From NCBI RefSeq assembly GCF_934643285.1, contig NZ_CAKUBT010000009.1, positions 19,060-83,059 of the forward strand: a DNA stretch of 64,000 nucleotides. The letters run 5' to 3'. The position numbers were made by a program, and so were the translations under genes. Positions 25,437 to 34,441 of this stretch are shown piece by piece (the stretch's first letter is position 1; the number at the start of each line of letters is the position of its first letter). The DNA is from an uncultured Ellagibacter sp. Its GTDB lineage: Bacteria; Actinomycetota; Coriobacteriia; Coriobacteriales; Eggerthellaceae. Below the pieces are notes generated by a model that saw only the letters and a list, made by a program, of their open reading frames with translations, was not told the origin of the DNA and made no database searches.

Positions 25437-26164
25437 GCGCGCGGGTGGCAGTCGAGAGTAGTCAATGTCCGAAGAGCATTTCGGTCATCGTGCCCGTTTT
25501 CAACGAGGTGTCCACCATCGATGCGCTGCAGGACCAATTCGATCGCATTGATTTCGCGGGAAGTCGCTGCGAGGTGATCTTCGTCGACGGCGGCAGCACC
25601 GACGGTACGCGAGACCGCGTGCGTGCTCCTTATCGCCTCATCGACCAGGAGGGACGCGGGCGCGGTGGCGCGCTCAACACGGGGGCGCGAGCGGCAGCGG
25701 GCGAGGTGCTCTTCTTCCTCCATTGCGACAGCATGCTTCCCGAGGGGGCCTTCCGCGAAATCGGCGAGGTTTTATCGCGTACGCGCGTCGGGACGTTCGG
25801 CATCCGCTTCAACAAGCTGACCCCGGTGCTCATGCTGTGCCAGGTGATGTCCAACCTGCGGGTGAGGGTCCGCCATATCTCCTACGGCGACCAGGGCCTT
25901 TTCATCGAGAGGAACCTGTTTTTCAAGGCGGGGATGTTTCCCGACGTGCCGCTTATGGAGGACTTCCAATTCGCTTTGAACCTAAAGCGCCTCGGCGAGC
26001 CCATCGGCATGACAAAGCATCGTATCCGCACGTCGGCTCGGCGTTTTCCCAATGGGGAGGTCAATCGCCTCCGGGTGTGGGCAAACATGGCGCGCCTGCG
26101 CTCGCGCTATGTGAAGGGGGCGTCGCCTGAGGAGCTTGCCCTCGTGTACGGCAACGTTCGGTAG
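25433..26164 (+). CDS. Family 2 glycosyltransferase (TIGR04283-like)
   Basis: GT-A fold transferase (243 residues) of the kind named rSAM/selenodomain-associated transferase 2. The nucleotide-sugar site shows SVIVPVFNEVSTID, VDGGSTDGT and, as the metal-binding motif, HCDSMLP. GRGRGGALNTGARAA is diagnostic of this subgroup. It overlaps the CCG gene by four bases. No membrane segments, so cytoplasmic. The radical-SAM partner after which the subgroup was named is not encoded nearby, so the product is unknown. Confidence 0.82.
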   Translation: MSARVAVESSQCPKSISVIVPVFNEVSTIDALQDQFDRIDFAGSRCEVIFVDGGSTDGTRDRVRAPYRLIDQEGRGRGGALNTGARAAAGEVLFFLHCDSMLPEGAFREIGEVLSRTRVGTFGIRFNKLTPVLMLCQVMSNLRVRVRHISYGDQGLFIERNLFFKAGMFPDVPLMEDFQFALNLKRLGEPIGMTKHRIRTSARRFPNGEVNRLRVWANMARLRSRYVKGASPEELALVYGNVR

Positions 26165-26207
26165 GGTGCTTGCGGGAGAGCCTTCGCTCGCGGGGCGGCT
26201 CCAATCG

Positions 26208-26870
26208 CTATTTCTTCCCGCAGCTCGGGCAGACGTCGGCAAGAAAACACTCCTCGCACTTGGGCCGCCGCGCGATGCACGTTTCGCGCCCGAAGAGCAC
26301 CCATTGATGGTTGATCGGCCCCCAAAAGTCGCGTGGGTAGAGCTTGAGCAAGGCGGTTTCCGTTTTTGCGGGCGTGTCGGCCGAGGGGCCGACGAGCTTC
26401 AGCTTGTGCGCGATTCGAAAGACGTGCGTGTCGACAGCGATGCCTTCGACGATCCCGAATGCCTCGTTGAGCACTACGTTTGCGGTTTTCCTTCCCACGC
26501 CGGGGAGCTTTTGCAGTTCGTCGATATCCCGCGGGACCTCCCCACCGTACTCTGAGACCACCAGTTGCGCGCACTTCACGCAATTCGCGGCCTTCGTGCG
26601 ATAGAAGCCGATGGCGCGGATGATCTCTTCGACGTCGGTGACGTTGGCCGACGCGAGGTCGGCGGGGGTGGGGTAGCGCTTCCAGAGTGCGGGCGTCACC
26701 TTGTTCACGCCTTTGTCGGTCGTTTGCGCGGAAAGCAACACGGCGATGACCAGTCGAAACGGGTCGCAATCGTAATGTAGAGCGCATTCCGCCTTGGGGT
26801 AGTGCTCATTCATTCGGCGGGCGATTTCGATGGCTCGCTCGCGTTTCGCGGCGACGGTCTCACGGGGCAT
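26208..26870 (-). CDS. nth: Endonuclease III
   Basis: Bifunctional DNA glycosylase/AP-lyase for oxidised pyrimidines (220 residues, standard size). It has the helix-hairpin-helix LPGVGRKTANVV with the catalytic lysine, VDTHVFR with the catalytic aspartate, and a complete carboxy-terminal [4Fe-4S] loop, C-x6-C-x2-C-x5-C (CIARRPKCEECFLADVC). The upstream AGGAAAGG site supports the ATG. It stands alone, convergent with the glycosyltransferase gene and divergent from mfd. Confidence 0.93.
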   Translation of the reverse strand: MPRETVAAKRERAIEIARRMNEHYPKAECALHYDCDPFRLVIAVLLSAQTTDKGVNKVTPALWKRYPTPADLASANVTDVEEIIRAIGFYRTKAANCVKCAQLVVSEYGGEVPRDIDELQKLPGVGRKTANVVLNEAFGIVEGIAVDTHVFRIAHKLKLVGPSADTPAKTETALLKLYPRDFWGPINHQWVLFGRETCIARRPKCEECFLADVCPSCGKK

Positions 26871-27179
26871 GGCTCATCCTTTCCTCTCCGCTGAAAGTAT
26901 AGCGGCTTCTTCGGGGTTCGAGGGAATGAGTGCACGCTTGAACCCGAATTCTGGCACGAAGCGTGTACTTTTTTGAATCATCGTGATGGTTTGGGAGATG
27001 CGGGCATGGGCGGTTGGGGTGCGAAGGCTCGCTGTGATACACTTGCGCTTGGAAATTCCCTGTTGGGAACAATATCAAAACTGAAGCCGTATTCGCGTTT
27101 CCCCTCATAAAGGTGCGCGATGCGGCTCTTTGTGCTGTCTGCGGGCTGTTTCGCCTTGCAGACGCTTGGAAGGACGCGC
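26871..27179. other. Divergent promoter region nth / mfd
   Basis: 309 bases without a convincing gene. It contains an inverted repeat GCACGCT (26932-26938) with AGCGTGT (26964-26970), and TGTGATACAC before mfd that could be part of its promoter. Nothing else was recognised. Confidence 0.4.
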
Positions 27180-30100
27180 ATGCTCATCGATTCGCTGACG
27201 TTCGTGCTCGAGAAGTCGGGCGCGCTGGATGACTTTTGGGGAAAGCTCGACGCGGGAACCGATGCGACGCTCGGTGTCGCGTCATCTGCGCGTCCCTTCC
27301 TCGCGAGCGCTCAGTTCTCGCGCTCGCCGCGCCCGACGCTCGTCGTCGTCGCAGGTGAGGATGCCGCTATTGCCTTCGCTCGCAATATGGCAGCTTATTT
27401 GGGGGAAGACCGCGTGCTGCTGTTCCCCGAGCGTGCCGATACCCCCTTCTCCCCGAAGACGCCCGATGCTCGCAAGGTCGCCCGCCGTATGGAGGCCGCC
27501 TTCTCGCTCGCATGCGGCAGGCCGCGCGTCGTCGTGGCAAGCGCCCGCGCGCTCATCAGGATGATGCCGCCGAAAGAAAGCCTGGTGGCGGCACCCCTCG
27601 TGTTCGAGGCGGGGATCGAGCTTGCCGATACGGCGCGGGAAGGCGAGGCGGCGCTTCCGAGTGCTGTGCGCGAGCGCTGCTGCGTCGAGTCTTTCGAGGA
27701 CGTGGCCCGCTCACTTGAGGATCGCGGCTACGTGAACACCGGCGAGCTCGACGGGCCGGGCACCTTCGCCGTGCATGGAGGCACTATCGACGTGTTTCCG
27801 GGCAACCTCACCTATCCCGTGCGCATCGATTTCTTCGGAGACGAAGTGGACGAGATCAGGCGCATCGTCCCCTCGACGGGGCAGACCATCTCTCCGCTCT
27901 CGCGCGTCGAGATATACCCTGTGCGAGAGTACTCCTGTTCAGCGGAGACGATCGCCCGCGCACGCAGGAAGATCGCGGCACCCGCGAAATCGAACGCGGT
28001 TTTGCGCGACATGCTCGAGAAGCTCGATGGCGGGCTTCGCTTCGAGGGCGCCGATGCGCTGCTCCCGTATCTTTACGACAAGTCGGTGACGCTCGGCGCA
28101 TGGGCGGGCCCCGATACGATGACGTGCCTTATCGAGCCGCGCTCGCTTTTCGACGACGCCACGCATGCGTATGAGGAAATAGAGGCGCGCGCGAAGGGGA
28201 CGAAGATTCCCGTGGTGGGGCTCTATGCTGGGCCGACCGCGCTCGACTTCGGCGGGGGCGTCCGCGCGACGTACGTGTCGATTATGCGCGTCGGCGGCAC
28301 GATCGACGTCGAGCTTCCCGTGAAGCGCGTCGAGGTTGCCGGGCATCCCGACAAGCTGTTCGGTCGGCTGGTGAACCTCGTCGAGGGGGGCAACACGGTG
28401 GCCCTTTGCGCGCCGGAGCCACGCGCGCGCCACGACATCGAGCTTGCGCTCGTCGACAACGGCATCGCCTTTCAGGAGGCGCTCGACGCGAACTTCTCAG
28501 AGTTGGACGGCCTTTCGGGCGATGGATCGGCGAAGCGTCGTCTTCGCAGGTCGGTCGTTAACGTTGTCGACATCGACGTCCCCTTGGGAATGATATTCCC
28601 GAAGGCGAAGCTCGCCATCGTGGCGCTCTCCGACACCCAGGGCACCCAGACGACGGCCCGCGCGCGCAGGCGGACCGACATCACGGAGGTGACCTTCCCC
28701 TATAAGCCGGGCGACTACGTCGTCCACGCTGCTCACGGCGTCGCTTTCTTCGAAGACCTCGTGTGGCGCGAGATTGATGGCATGGCGCGCGACTACCTGC
28801 TTTTGAAGTATGCGGAAGGCGATAAGCTGTTCGTGCCGGTCGAGCAGCTTGACCGCGTGACGCGCTACGTGGGTCCCGAAGGGGCAAGCCCGCGCCTCAC
28901 CAGGCTGAATACATCGGATTGGTCGCGCGCGACGGCGAAGGCGCGCAAGGCGACCAAAAAGCTCGCATTCGATCTGGTCGACGTGTACGCGCGCCGTGCG
29001 GCGACGCAGGGCTTCAGCTTTGGCCCGGACACCGCAGCGCAGCGCGAGATGGAGGAGTCGTTCCCCTACGAGGAGACGCCCGACCAGCTCGCGGCAATCG
29101 CCGATGTGAAGGCGGACATGCAAAGCTCGCGCCCGATGGACCGCCTCATCTGCGGCGACGTTGGTTTCGGGAAGACGGAGGTCGCCTTGCGTGCGGCCTT
29201 CAAAGCGACACAGGATGGCAAGCAGGTCATGGTCCTCTGCCCGACGACCATTCTTGCGCAACAGCATTTCGCGAACTTCCACGACCGCTTCGCGCCCTTC
29301 GGCGTGACGGTCGAGGTGCTCTCGCGCTTTCGCACGCCGGCTGAGCAATCGCGGGCGCTGGCGGGGTTCGCCGACGGCAGCGTGTCGGTGCTCGTCGGCA
29401 CGCATCGACTTCTCTCGCGCGATGTGAACCCCTATGACCTGGGGCTGGTGATCATCGACGAGGAGCAGCGCTTCGGCGTGGGCCACAAGGAGCAGATGAA
29501 GAACCTGCGCGAGTCGATCGATGTCCTGACGCTGTCGGCGACGCCGATTCCGCGCACCATGCAGATGTCCCTGTCGGGCGTGCGCGATATGAGCCTGATC
29601 TTGACGCCGCCGGGCGATCGCAGGCCGGTTGAGGTCCATGTGGGGGAGTGGGACCCCGACATCGTTTCCGGCGCGATCAGGCGCGAGCTTGCGCGCGGCG
29701 GCCAGGTGTACTACGTGAGCAATCGCGTCCACTCGATCGAGGATGCTGTGGCGCGCGTGCAGGCGGCGGCGGGCGAGGCGCGCGTCGGAATCGCACACGG
29801 GCAGATGTCGCGCGAAGAGCTCGAGCGTGTGATGGAGGACTTCAGCGCAGGCGAGCTCGACGTGCTCGTGGCGACGACCATCATAGAGAGCGGTATCGAC
29901 AATCCGCATACGAACACGCTTGTTATCGAGGACGCCCAACGTCTCGGCTTGGCTCAGATGTACCAGCTGAAAGGGCGTGTCGGGCGCTCGTCGGTGCAGG
30001 CGTACGCGTACTTCATGTTCCCCGACAACGTGAGCCTGACCGAGGAGGCTGAGGCGCGCCTGACTGCGCTCGACGAGCACACCGAGCTCGGTAGCGGCAT

Positions 30101-30719
30101 GCGCATCGCCATGCGCGACCTGGAGATACGCGGCGCGGGAAGCATGCTTGGTGCCGAGCAGTCGGGCAACATGAGCGCGGTCGGCTTCGACCTGTTCGCG
30201 CAAATGCTCGAGCAAGCGGTTGCCGCCACGCGCGAAGGCGATGCAGGCGCCGCCGACGGGCTGCCGCCAGCGCTCTCCGACATCACCGTGAACCTGCCGG
30301 GCCACACCTACCTGCCGGAAGAGTACGTCCCCGATACCGACGAGCGCGTGCTGTGGTACCGAAAGATCGCGTCAGCGGCGACGATGGAGGACGTCGAGGC
30401 CATCGAGCAGGACATGCTCGCCAAGCGGCCGGACATGCCCGCCGCGGCAAGGAACTTGTTCGCGAAGGCGCGCGTGAAGGCGTTCGCGAACGAGCATCAT
30501 ATGAACACGGTGACGGTCGCGGGCGGAAAGCTCATCGTCGAGCCTGTCGCCGTACCGCGCGACAAGATGGTGCCGATTCGCCGAGCGGGCGGCCGCTATC
30601 TCGCGGAGAAACGCAAGCTTACGCTTCCCATCAGGTATTTCAAGGTTGAAGAGGGCGATGCGCTCTTCGGTGCGGTCCTCGATTTCTTAAAGGAGCTCAG
30701 CGGTGGGGAAGGGGAATAG
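27180..30719 (+). CDS. mfd: Transcription-repair coupling factor Mfd
   Basis: Large DNA translocase (1179 residues) that removes stalled RNA polymerase and recruits UvrA. The UvrB-like amino-terminal part, the RNA-polymerase-interaction region beginning near YKPGDYVVHAAHGVAFFED, the RecG-like helicase with GDVGFGKTEVA (Walker A) and DEEQRFGVGHKEQ (motif II), TATIIESGIDNPHTNT-type motifs, and the TRCF carboxy-terminal domain are all present in order. The ATG at 27180 follows GGAAGG; an earlier ATG at 27120 would add 20 residues but lacks a clear site. The EamA gene overlaps its end. Confidence 0.95.
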   Translation: MLIDSLTFVLEKSGALDDFWGKLDAGTDATLGVASSARPFLASAQFSRSPRPTLVVVAGEDAAIAFARNMAAYLGEDRVLLFPERADTPFSPKTPDARKVARRMEAAFSLACGRPRVVVASARALIRMMPPKESLVAAPLVFEAGIELADTAREGEAALPSAVRERCCVESFEDVARSLEDRGYVNTGELDGPGTFAVHGGTIDVFPGNLTYPVRIDFFGDEVDEIRRIVPSTGQTISPLSRVEIYPVREYSCSAETIARARRKIAAPAKSNAVLRDMLEKLDGGLRFEGADALLPYLYDKSVTLGAWAGPDTMTCLIEPRSLFDDATHAYEEIEARAKGTKIPVVGLYAGPTALDFGGGVRATYVSIMRVGGTIDVELPVKRVEVAGHPDKLFGRLVNLVEGGNTVALCAPEPRARHDIELALVDNGIAFQEALDANFSELDGLSGDGSAKRRLRRSVVNVVDIDVPLGMIFPKAKLAIVALSDTQGTQTTARARRRTDITEVTFPYKPGDYVVHAAHGVAFFEDLVWREIDGMARDYLLLKYAEGDKLFVPVEQLDRVTRYVGPEGASPRLTRLNTSDWSRATAKARKATKKLAFDLVDVYARRAATQGFSFGPDTAAQREMEESFPYEETPDQLAAIADVKADMQSSRPMDRLICGDVGFGKTEVALRAAFKATQDGKQVMVLCPTTILAQQHFANFHDRFAPFGVTVEVLSRFRTPAEQSRALAGFADGSVSVLVGTHRLLSRDVNPYDLGLVIIDEEQRFGVGHKEQMKNLRESIDVLTLSATPIPRTMQMSLSGVRDMSLILTPPGDRRPVEVHVGEWDPDIVSGAIRRELARGGQVYYVSNRVHSIEDAVARVQAAAGEARVGIAHGQMSREELERVMEDFSAGELDVLVATTIIESGIDNPHTNTLVIEDAQRLGLAQMYQLKGRVGRSSVQAYAYFMFPDNVSLTEEAEARLTALDEHTELGSGMRIAMRDLEIRGAGSMLGAEQSGNMSAVGFDLFAQMLEQAVAATREGDAGAADGLPPALSDITVNLPGHTYLPEEYVPDTDERVLWYRKIASAATMEDVEAIEQDMLAKRPDMPAAARNLFAKARVKAFANEHHMNTVTVAGGKLIVEPVAVPRDKMVPIRRAGGRYLAEKRKLTLPIRYFKVEEGDALFGAVLDFLKELSGGEGE

Positions 30720-31806
30720 GGAGCGCTTCCTCTTTGGCGTGGCGTGTGCGCTCGCGGGCGGTGCGCTCTGGGGCTTCTCGGGTGCGTGCTCGCAGTACCT
30801 GTTCGCGCACTACGACATCGACGCCTCCTTCATCACCGCGGCCCGCATGCTCGGCTCGGGTGCGCTGTTCTTGGTGCTGCTGCTTGCGACGCGTCGCGAG
30901 CGCTTTCTTGCGATGCTGCGCGATAGGGCCTCGCTGCGGAGCCTCGTCATATTCGGCGTCTTCGGGCTTTTCGCCTGCCAGTTTTCCTACATCGCCTCGA
31001 TCGGCTGCACCAATGCCGGTACAGCCACAGTTCTGCAATCGCTCGGCACGGTGTGGGTCATGCTCGCCGCGTGCGCGCTCGCGAGGAAGCCTCCGCGCGC
31101 AGGAGAGGCGCTAGGGCTTGTGTTCGCCCTGGTGGCAACCTTCCTTATTGCGACACAAGGAAACCTGTCAAGTTTGGCGCTTCCCGCTGCGGGGCTCGCG
31201 TGGGGTCTTGCGAACAGCATCACTGTTGCGATTTACATCATGTATCCCAAGCGCCTCATGTTCGTGTGGGGAACCCTCCTGACGGCAGGCGTTGGCATGG
31301 CGATCGGGGGAGTTGCTGCGGGAATCGCGTGGGCGGCGCCTGCCGTGTGGGGCGGTGGCGTCGTCGTGCCTGCTCTCGATGCGACGGGATGGCTTGTCCT
31401 TGCAGCCATCGCCGTTTTGGGAACGTTCGCGGCTTTTACGTTGTATCTGCACGGCGTCGCGCTCGTGGGTCCCGTGACGGGCAGCCTGCTCGGCGCCATG
31501 GAGCCGGTGAGCGCGACGGTGTTCGCCGCGCTGTGGCTCGGGACCTCGTTTACCGGCTACGACTGGGCCGGCTTTTTGCTCATGGTGTCGATGATCCTGC
31601 TCGTCTCCGTAGCGGGCGGGAAGAAACCTGCGGACGAGGAGCCCTTGCGCGGCATGGACGCGGAGGCTGCAACCTGCGGGGATGGGGAGCCCGCTTCCTG
31701 CGAGGGCACAAGGCCCGCGTTTGGCGAGGGCGTGAAGCCTGCGACGGGTTCTGCACGCCCACCGCTTTCGGGTGGTGTGAATGTGGGACAGGAAAAGAAA
31801 GGCTGA
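30703..31806 (+). CDS. EamA/DMT-family transporter
   Basis: Ten-helix drug/metabolite-type permease (367 residues) with two EamA repeats; probably exports a small metabolite. It starts with GTG inside the last codons of mfd, with GGAG upstream, so the pair is translationally coupled. After the last helix (ending near SVAGGKKPADEEP) there is an unusual hydrophilic tail of about 65 residues made of loose repeats of roughly nine to eleven residues (GDGEPASCEG, RPAFGEGV, KPATGSAR). The tail is likely cytoplasmic, with no known function. Confidence 0.85.
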   Translation: MGKGNRERFLFGVACALAGGALWGFSGACSQYLFAHYDIDASFITAARMLGSGALFLVLLLATRRERFLAMLRDRASLRSLVIFGVFGLFACQFSYIASIGCTNAGTATVLQSLGTVWVMLAACALARKPPRAGEALGLVFALVATFLIATQGNLSSLALPAAGLAWGLANSITVAIYIMYPKRLMFVWGTLLTAGVGMAIGGVAAGIAWAAPAVWGGGVVVPALDATGWLVLAAIAVLGTFAAFTLYLHGVALVGPVTGSLLGAMEPVSATVFAALWLGTSFTGYDWAGFLLMVSMILLVSVAGGKKPADEEPLRGMDAEAATCGDGEPASCEGTRPAFGEGVKPATGSARPPLSGGVNVGQEKKG

Positions 31807-31807
31807 C

Positions 31808-32797
31808 ATGAGGGTTTTCGATTTGCATTGCGACACGCTCGACCGTTTGGCGCTTCACGGCGAGGCGGGAGGCGCTGCGTTCGGGTACATGGAGGGCGAT
31901 AGCTCCATCCCGCATGCGCGTATGAGCTCGCTTCTTTCCAATGACGCGCACATCTCGCTTGAGCGCACGGCGCAATTCAACTGGTGCCAGTGCTTCGCCG
32001 TGTTCGTTCCCGACGAGCTGCGAGGCGACGCCGCGTGGTCGTTCTATCTGCGCATTCGCGATTTCTTCCGCGGTCAGGCGGCGCAATTCGAAAAGCAGCT
32101 TGCACCCGTTCGCACCTCAGGCGAGGCCGAATGCGCGTTTGGCGCGGGAAAAACCGCCGGCATGCTCACGGTGGAGGGTGCGGCGTTTCTCGCCGACGAC
32201 GGTCATGCGGGCGAGCGCCTCGACACGATCGCGGACGACGGGGTGCGCATGGTGACGCTCACATGGAACGGGCGGAATGCGCTCGGCAGCGGCAACGTCA
32301 CCGAAGATGGCTTGACGCCGTTCGGCCGTACGTGCGTCCGCGGGCTCGAGGCGCGCGACATTGTGGTGGACGTCTCGCATTTGAACGACGCCGGGTTCAA
32401 AGACGTGTGCGGCTGCGCGCAAAAGCCCTTCGCGGCCTCACATTCCAATGCGCGCGCCGTCTGCGGGCACAAGCGCAATCTCGCTGACTGGCAGCTGCGC
32501 GAGATCGCCGATCGCGGCGGCATCGTCGGGTTCAACTACTACAACGACTTCCTGAACGACCGTGGGGAAGAGGCCACGCGCGACGATGCGCTGCGCCACA
32601 TCGATCATATCCTGGAAGTGGCGGGAGAAGACCTGCTTGCGCTCGGAAGCGATTACGACGGCAGCGAGGTGCCCCGCTGGCTTTCCCCCTGCACGGGCGT
32701 CGCGAATTTGCATGACATCGTGGTAAAGGAGTTCGGCAGCGAGATCGCGAGCAAGATGTTCTGGGAAAACGCCGCACGCTTTTTCGCGGAGAAGTAA
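31808..32797 (+). CDS. Membrane dipeptidase-family (M19) peptidase
   Basis: Zinc dipeptidase of the renal-dipeptidase family (329 residues). The first metal motif FDLHCDT is at the amino terminus; TVEGAAFL with its bridging glutamate, SHSNARAV and GSDYDG supply the other metal ligands and the substrate pocket. There is no signal peptide, so cytoplasmic. It probably hydrolyses dipeptides. The ATG two bases after the transporter stop and a GAAAGG site suggest co-transcription with the EamA gene, so the transporter may handle a related compound. Confidence 0.88.
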   Translation: MRVFDLHCDTLDRLALHGEAGGAAFGYMEGDSSIPHARMSSLLSNDAHISLERTAQFNWCQCFAVFVPDELRGDAAWSFYLRIRDFFRGQAAQFEKQLAPVRTSGEAECAFGAGKTAGMLTVEGAAFLADDGHAGERLDTIADDGVRMVTLTWNGRNALGSGNVTEDGLTPFGRTCVRGLEARDIVVDVSHLNDAGFKDVCGCAQKPFAASHSNARAVCGHKRNLADWQLREIADRGGIVGFNYYNDFLNDRGEEATRDDALRHIDHILEVAGEDLLALGSDYDGSEVPRWLSPCTGVANLHDIVVKEFGSEIASKMFWENAARFFAEK

Positions 32798-32877
32798 GGA
32801 CGCAACCCTTTAGGACCCTCAACGGTCGCTACGGTCGCGAAGGCTTGTGTGCTTCCCGCTGGGAGGGCGGGTGCAAC

Positions 32878-33279
32878 CTATCTCGCGCAGGTAGCGCACA
32901 TCTTCGCGATGCGCCGCCCCGTGTCGTCGGTGATTTCTACGGTGTAGAACCCCAGACGGCGGCCCGATTTATCGACGTCGCAGGTGGCGATGAGCTTCTC
33001 GCCCTTCGTTGCCGAGAAGTACTCGATGGTGTTGCTCACCGAGACGCTCGGGGGCTCGCCGATGTTGCAGGCGATGGCGAGCGCGAAGTCGGCGAGCGTG
33101 AAGATGGCGCCGCCCATCACGTTACCCGTTGCGTTGCGGTGGATTTCGGTGAGCTTCATCTCGCAGACCGCATGCCCGCGACTCGCCTCGACGACGGTGC
33201 AGCCTGCCGCGCGTGTGGCGAACTGGTCGTTCGCGAAATGGTTCGCCACTTCTTCGAGTGTGGGATTGTCCGAGAGCAT
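32878..33279 (-). CDS. PaaI-type hotdog thioesterase
   Basis: Single hotdog-fold thioesterase (133 residues), acting on acyl- or aryl-CoA. NATGNVMGGAIFTLADFALAIA is the signature PaaI segment with the catalytic acidic residue. The ATG at 33279 follows AGAAGG; a longer reading frame exists upstream but is only antisense extension into neighbouring sequence. Convergent with the dipeptidase; 19 bases separate it from the Fe-S protein gene upstream in the same direction, so the two may be one operon. Confidence 0.82.
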   Translation of the reverse strand: MLSDNPTLEEVANHFANDQFATRAAGCTVVEASRGHAVCEMKLTEIHRNATGNVMGGAIFTLADFALAIACNIGEPPSVSVSNTIEYFSATKGEKLIATCDVDKSGRRLGFYTVEITDDTGRRIAKMCATCAR

Positions 33280-33298
33280 TTTTGCCTTCTTCTTTTCG

Positions 33299-34441
33299 TT
33301 ATTCGTCGTCAGGTTGGGGGAGCAGCTCGCCGGCATATGCCTCGCGAAGGCTTGCGGCGCCTTGGGGGCAGGCGCTTGTGCATAGTCCGCAGCCGATGCA
33401 CAAGCGCGCTTCGAAGACGAGTTGCCCATCCTTGGGGCTTGGTCTGCGAGCGCCTGTGGGGCACGATTTCGCGCAGGCGAGGCTGTTGTCGCAAAGAGAG
33501 GCGTCGGTAGCGGAGAGCATCACGCGCTTGCGCACGGCGACGGCGTCGGAGACGTCCGCCGCTTCGAGCAGCATCCGCTGGCGAGGAGAGAGCGAGCATC
33601 GCGTCATGCCCCCCTCGGCGTATTCGTTTTGCTCGGGGGTCCCGACCGCGCCCCCGATGCGCTCGTCGGCGAGCATGTGGTCGCGCTGCTCGTGGAAGGC
33701 GCGCAGCGATTCGTTGCGCTTCATGCGGTATGCGCCCGAGGCGATGTCTTCCGCTTGGTCTTTCAAGTTGAGAAGCGCTTCGCGGCGGTCCTTGCCCGAT
33801 GCGTCGCCGAGCGTCTGCATGAGCGTCGGGGCGGCCTGCGCTTCGGGAACGTCGTCGGTGAACGCCACGGTACGCTCGGTGACGTCTTCAGCCTGCTCGA
33901 TTGCGCAGGAAAAACGCTCAAGCCCTTGAGATTTGGTGCGCTTGCATGCTTCGCATTCCTCGAAGATGACGGCGACGGCAAGATCGATGCCAAGCGCGAG
34001 CGCGCAGGTCCAAAGCTCGGGCGGCAGCATTGCGAGGCATGGCAGCACGATTACGTTGTCCGCTGGGGCGAAGCCTGAAGGGAGCAGATACGAGCACGTT
34101 AGGATGACCTTCTCGCCCGTGAGCGCAATTTTGCGCATCTGTGAAAAGACGGCCTCGACGGAGGCGCCGGGGATTGCGAAGCCGTCGCACACGCCAACGC
34201 ATATCCCACATTTGGTGCAGGCGTGCGCATCGACGGCGGCGGAGGCATTCGCGATGGCGATGGCCCCTTTTGGGCACGCCTCGATGCACTTCATGCAGCT
34301 GGAGCCTTGGGGGCGCGTGCAGAAGTCGCGCAGAAAGAGCACCTTGCGCGGAGCGCCCAAGGCGACGCGCAAGGTGGAAGGGGCGCTCGCGGCGGATTGC
34401 GCGTCGCGAGCGCCCTGCTCGAAGTCGCTATTCGTCCCCAC
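33299..34441 (-). CDS. Multi-cluster 4Fe-4S protein
   Basis: Soluble protein (380 residues) with two ferredoxin-type regions: near the start, CMKCIEACPKGAI and CTKCGICVGVCDGF; near the end, CDNSLACAKSCPTGA and CIGCGLCTSACPQGA. The middle contains CSYLLP, LPCLAML and CEACKR, reminiscent of coenzyme-reducing hydrogenase delta-like domains that handle thiol redox. The GTG start at 34441 overlaps the end of gltX by 14 bases, with GAGG upstream. Likely an electron-transfer hub, partner unknown. The frame extends further upstream inside gltX, but that part is arginine/serine-rich antisense-like sequence. Confidence 0.72.
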   Translation of the reverse strand: MGTNSDFEQGARDAQSAASAPSTLRVALGAPRKVLFLRDFCTRPQGSSCMKCIEACPKGAIAIANASAAVDAHACTKCGICVGVCDGFAIPGASVEAVFSQMRKIALTGEKVILTCSYLLPSGFAPADNVIVLPCLAMLPPELWTCALALGIDLAVAVIFEECEACKRTKSQGLERFSCAIEQAEDVTERTVAFTDDVPEAQAAPTLMQTLGDASGKDRREALLNLKDQAEDIASGAYRMKRNESLRAFHEQRDHMLADERIGGAVGTPEQNEYAEGGMTRCSLSPRQRMLLEAADVSDAVAVRKRVMLSATDASLCDNSLACAKSCPTGARRPSPKDGQLVFEARLCIGCGLCTSACPQGAASLREAYAGELLPQPDDE

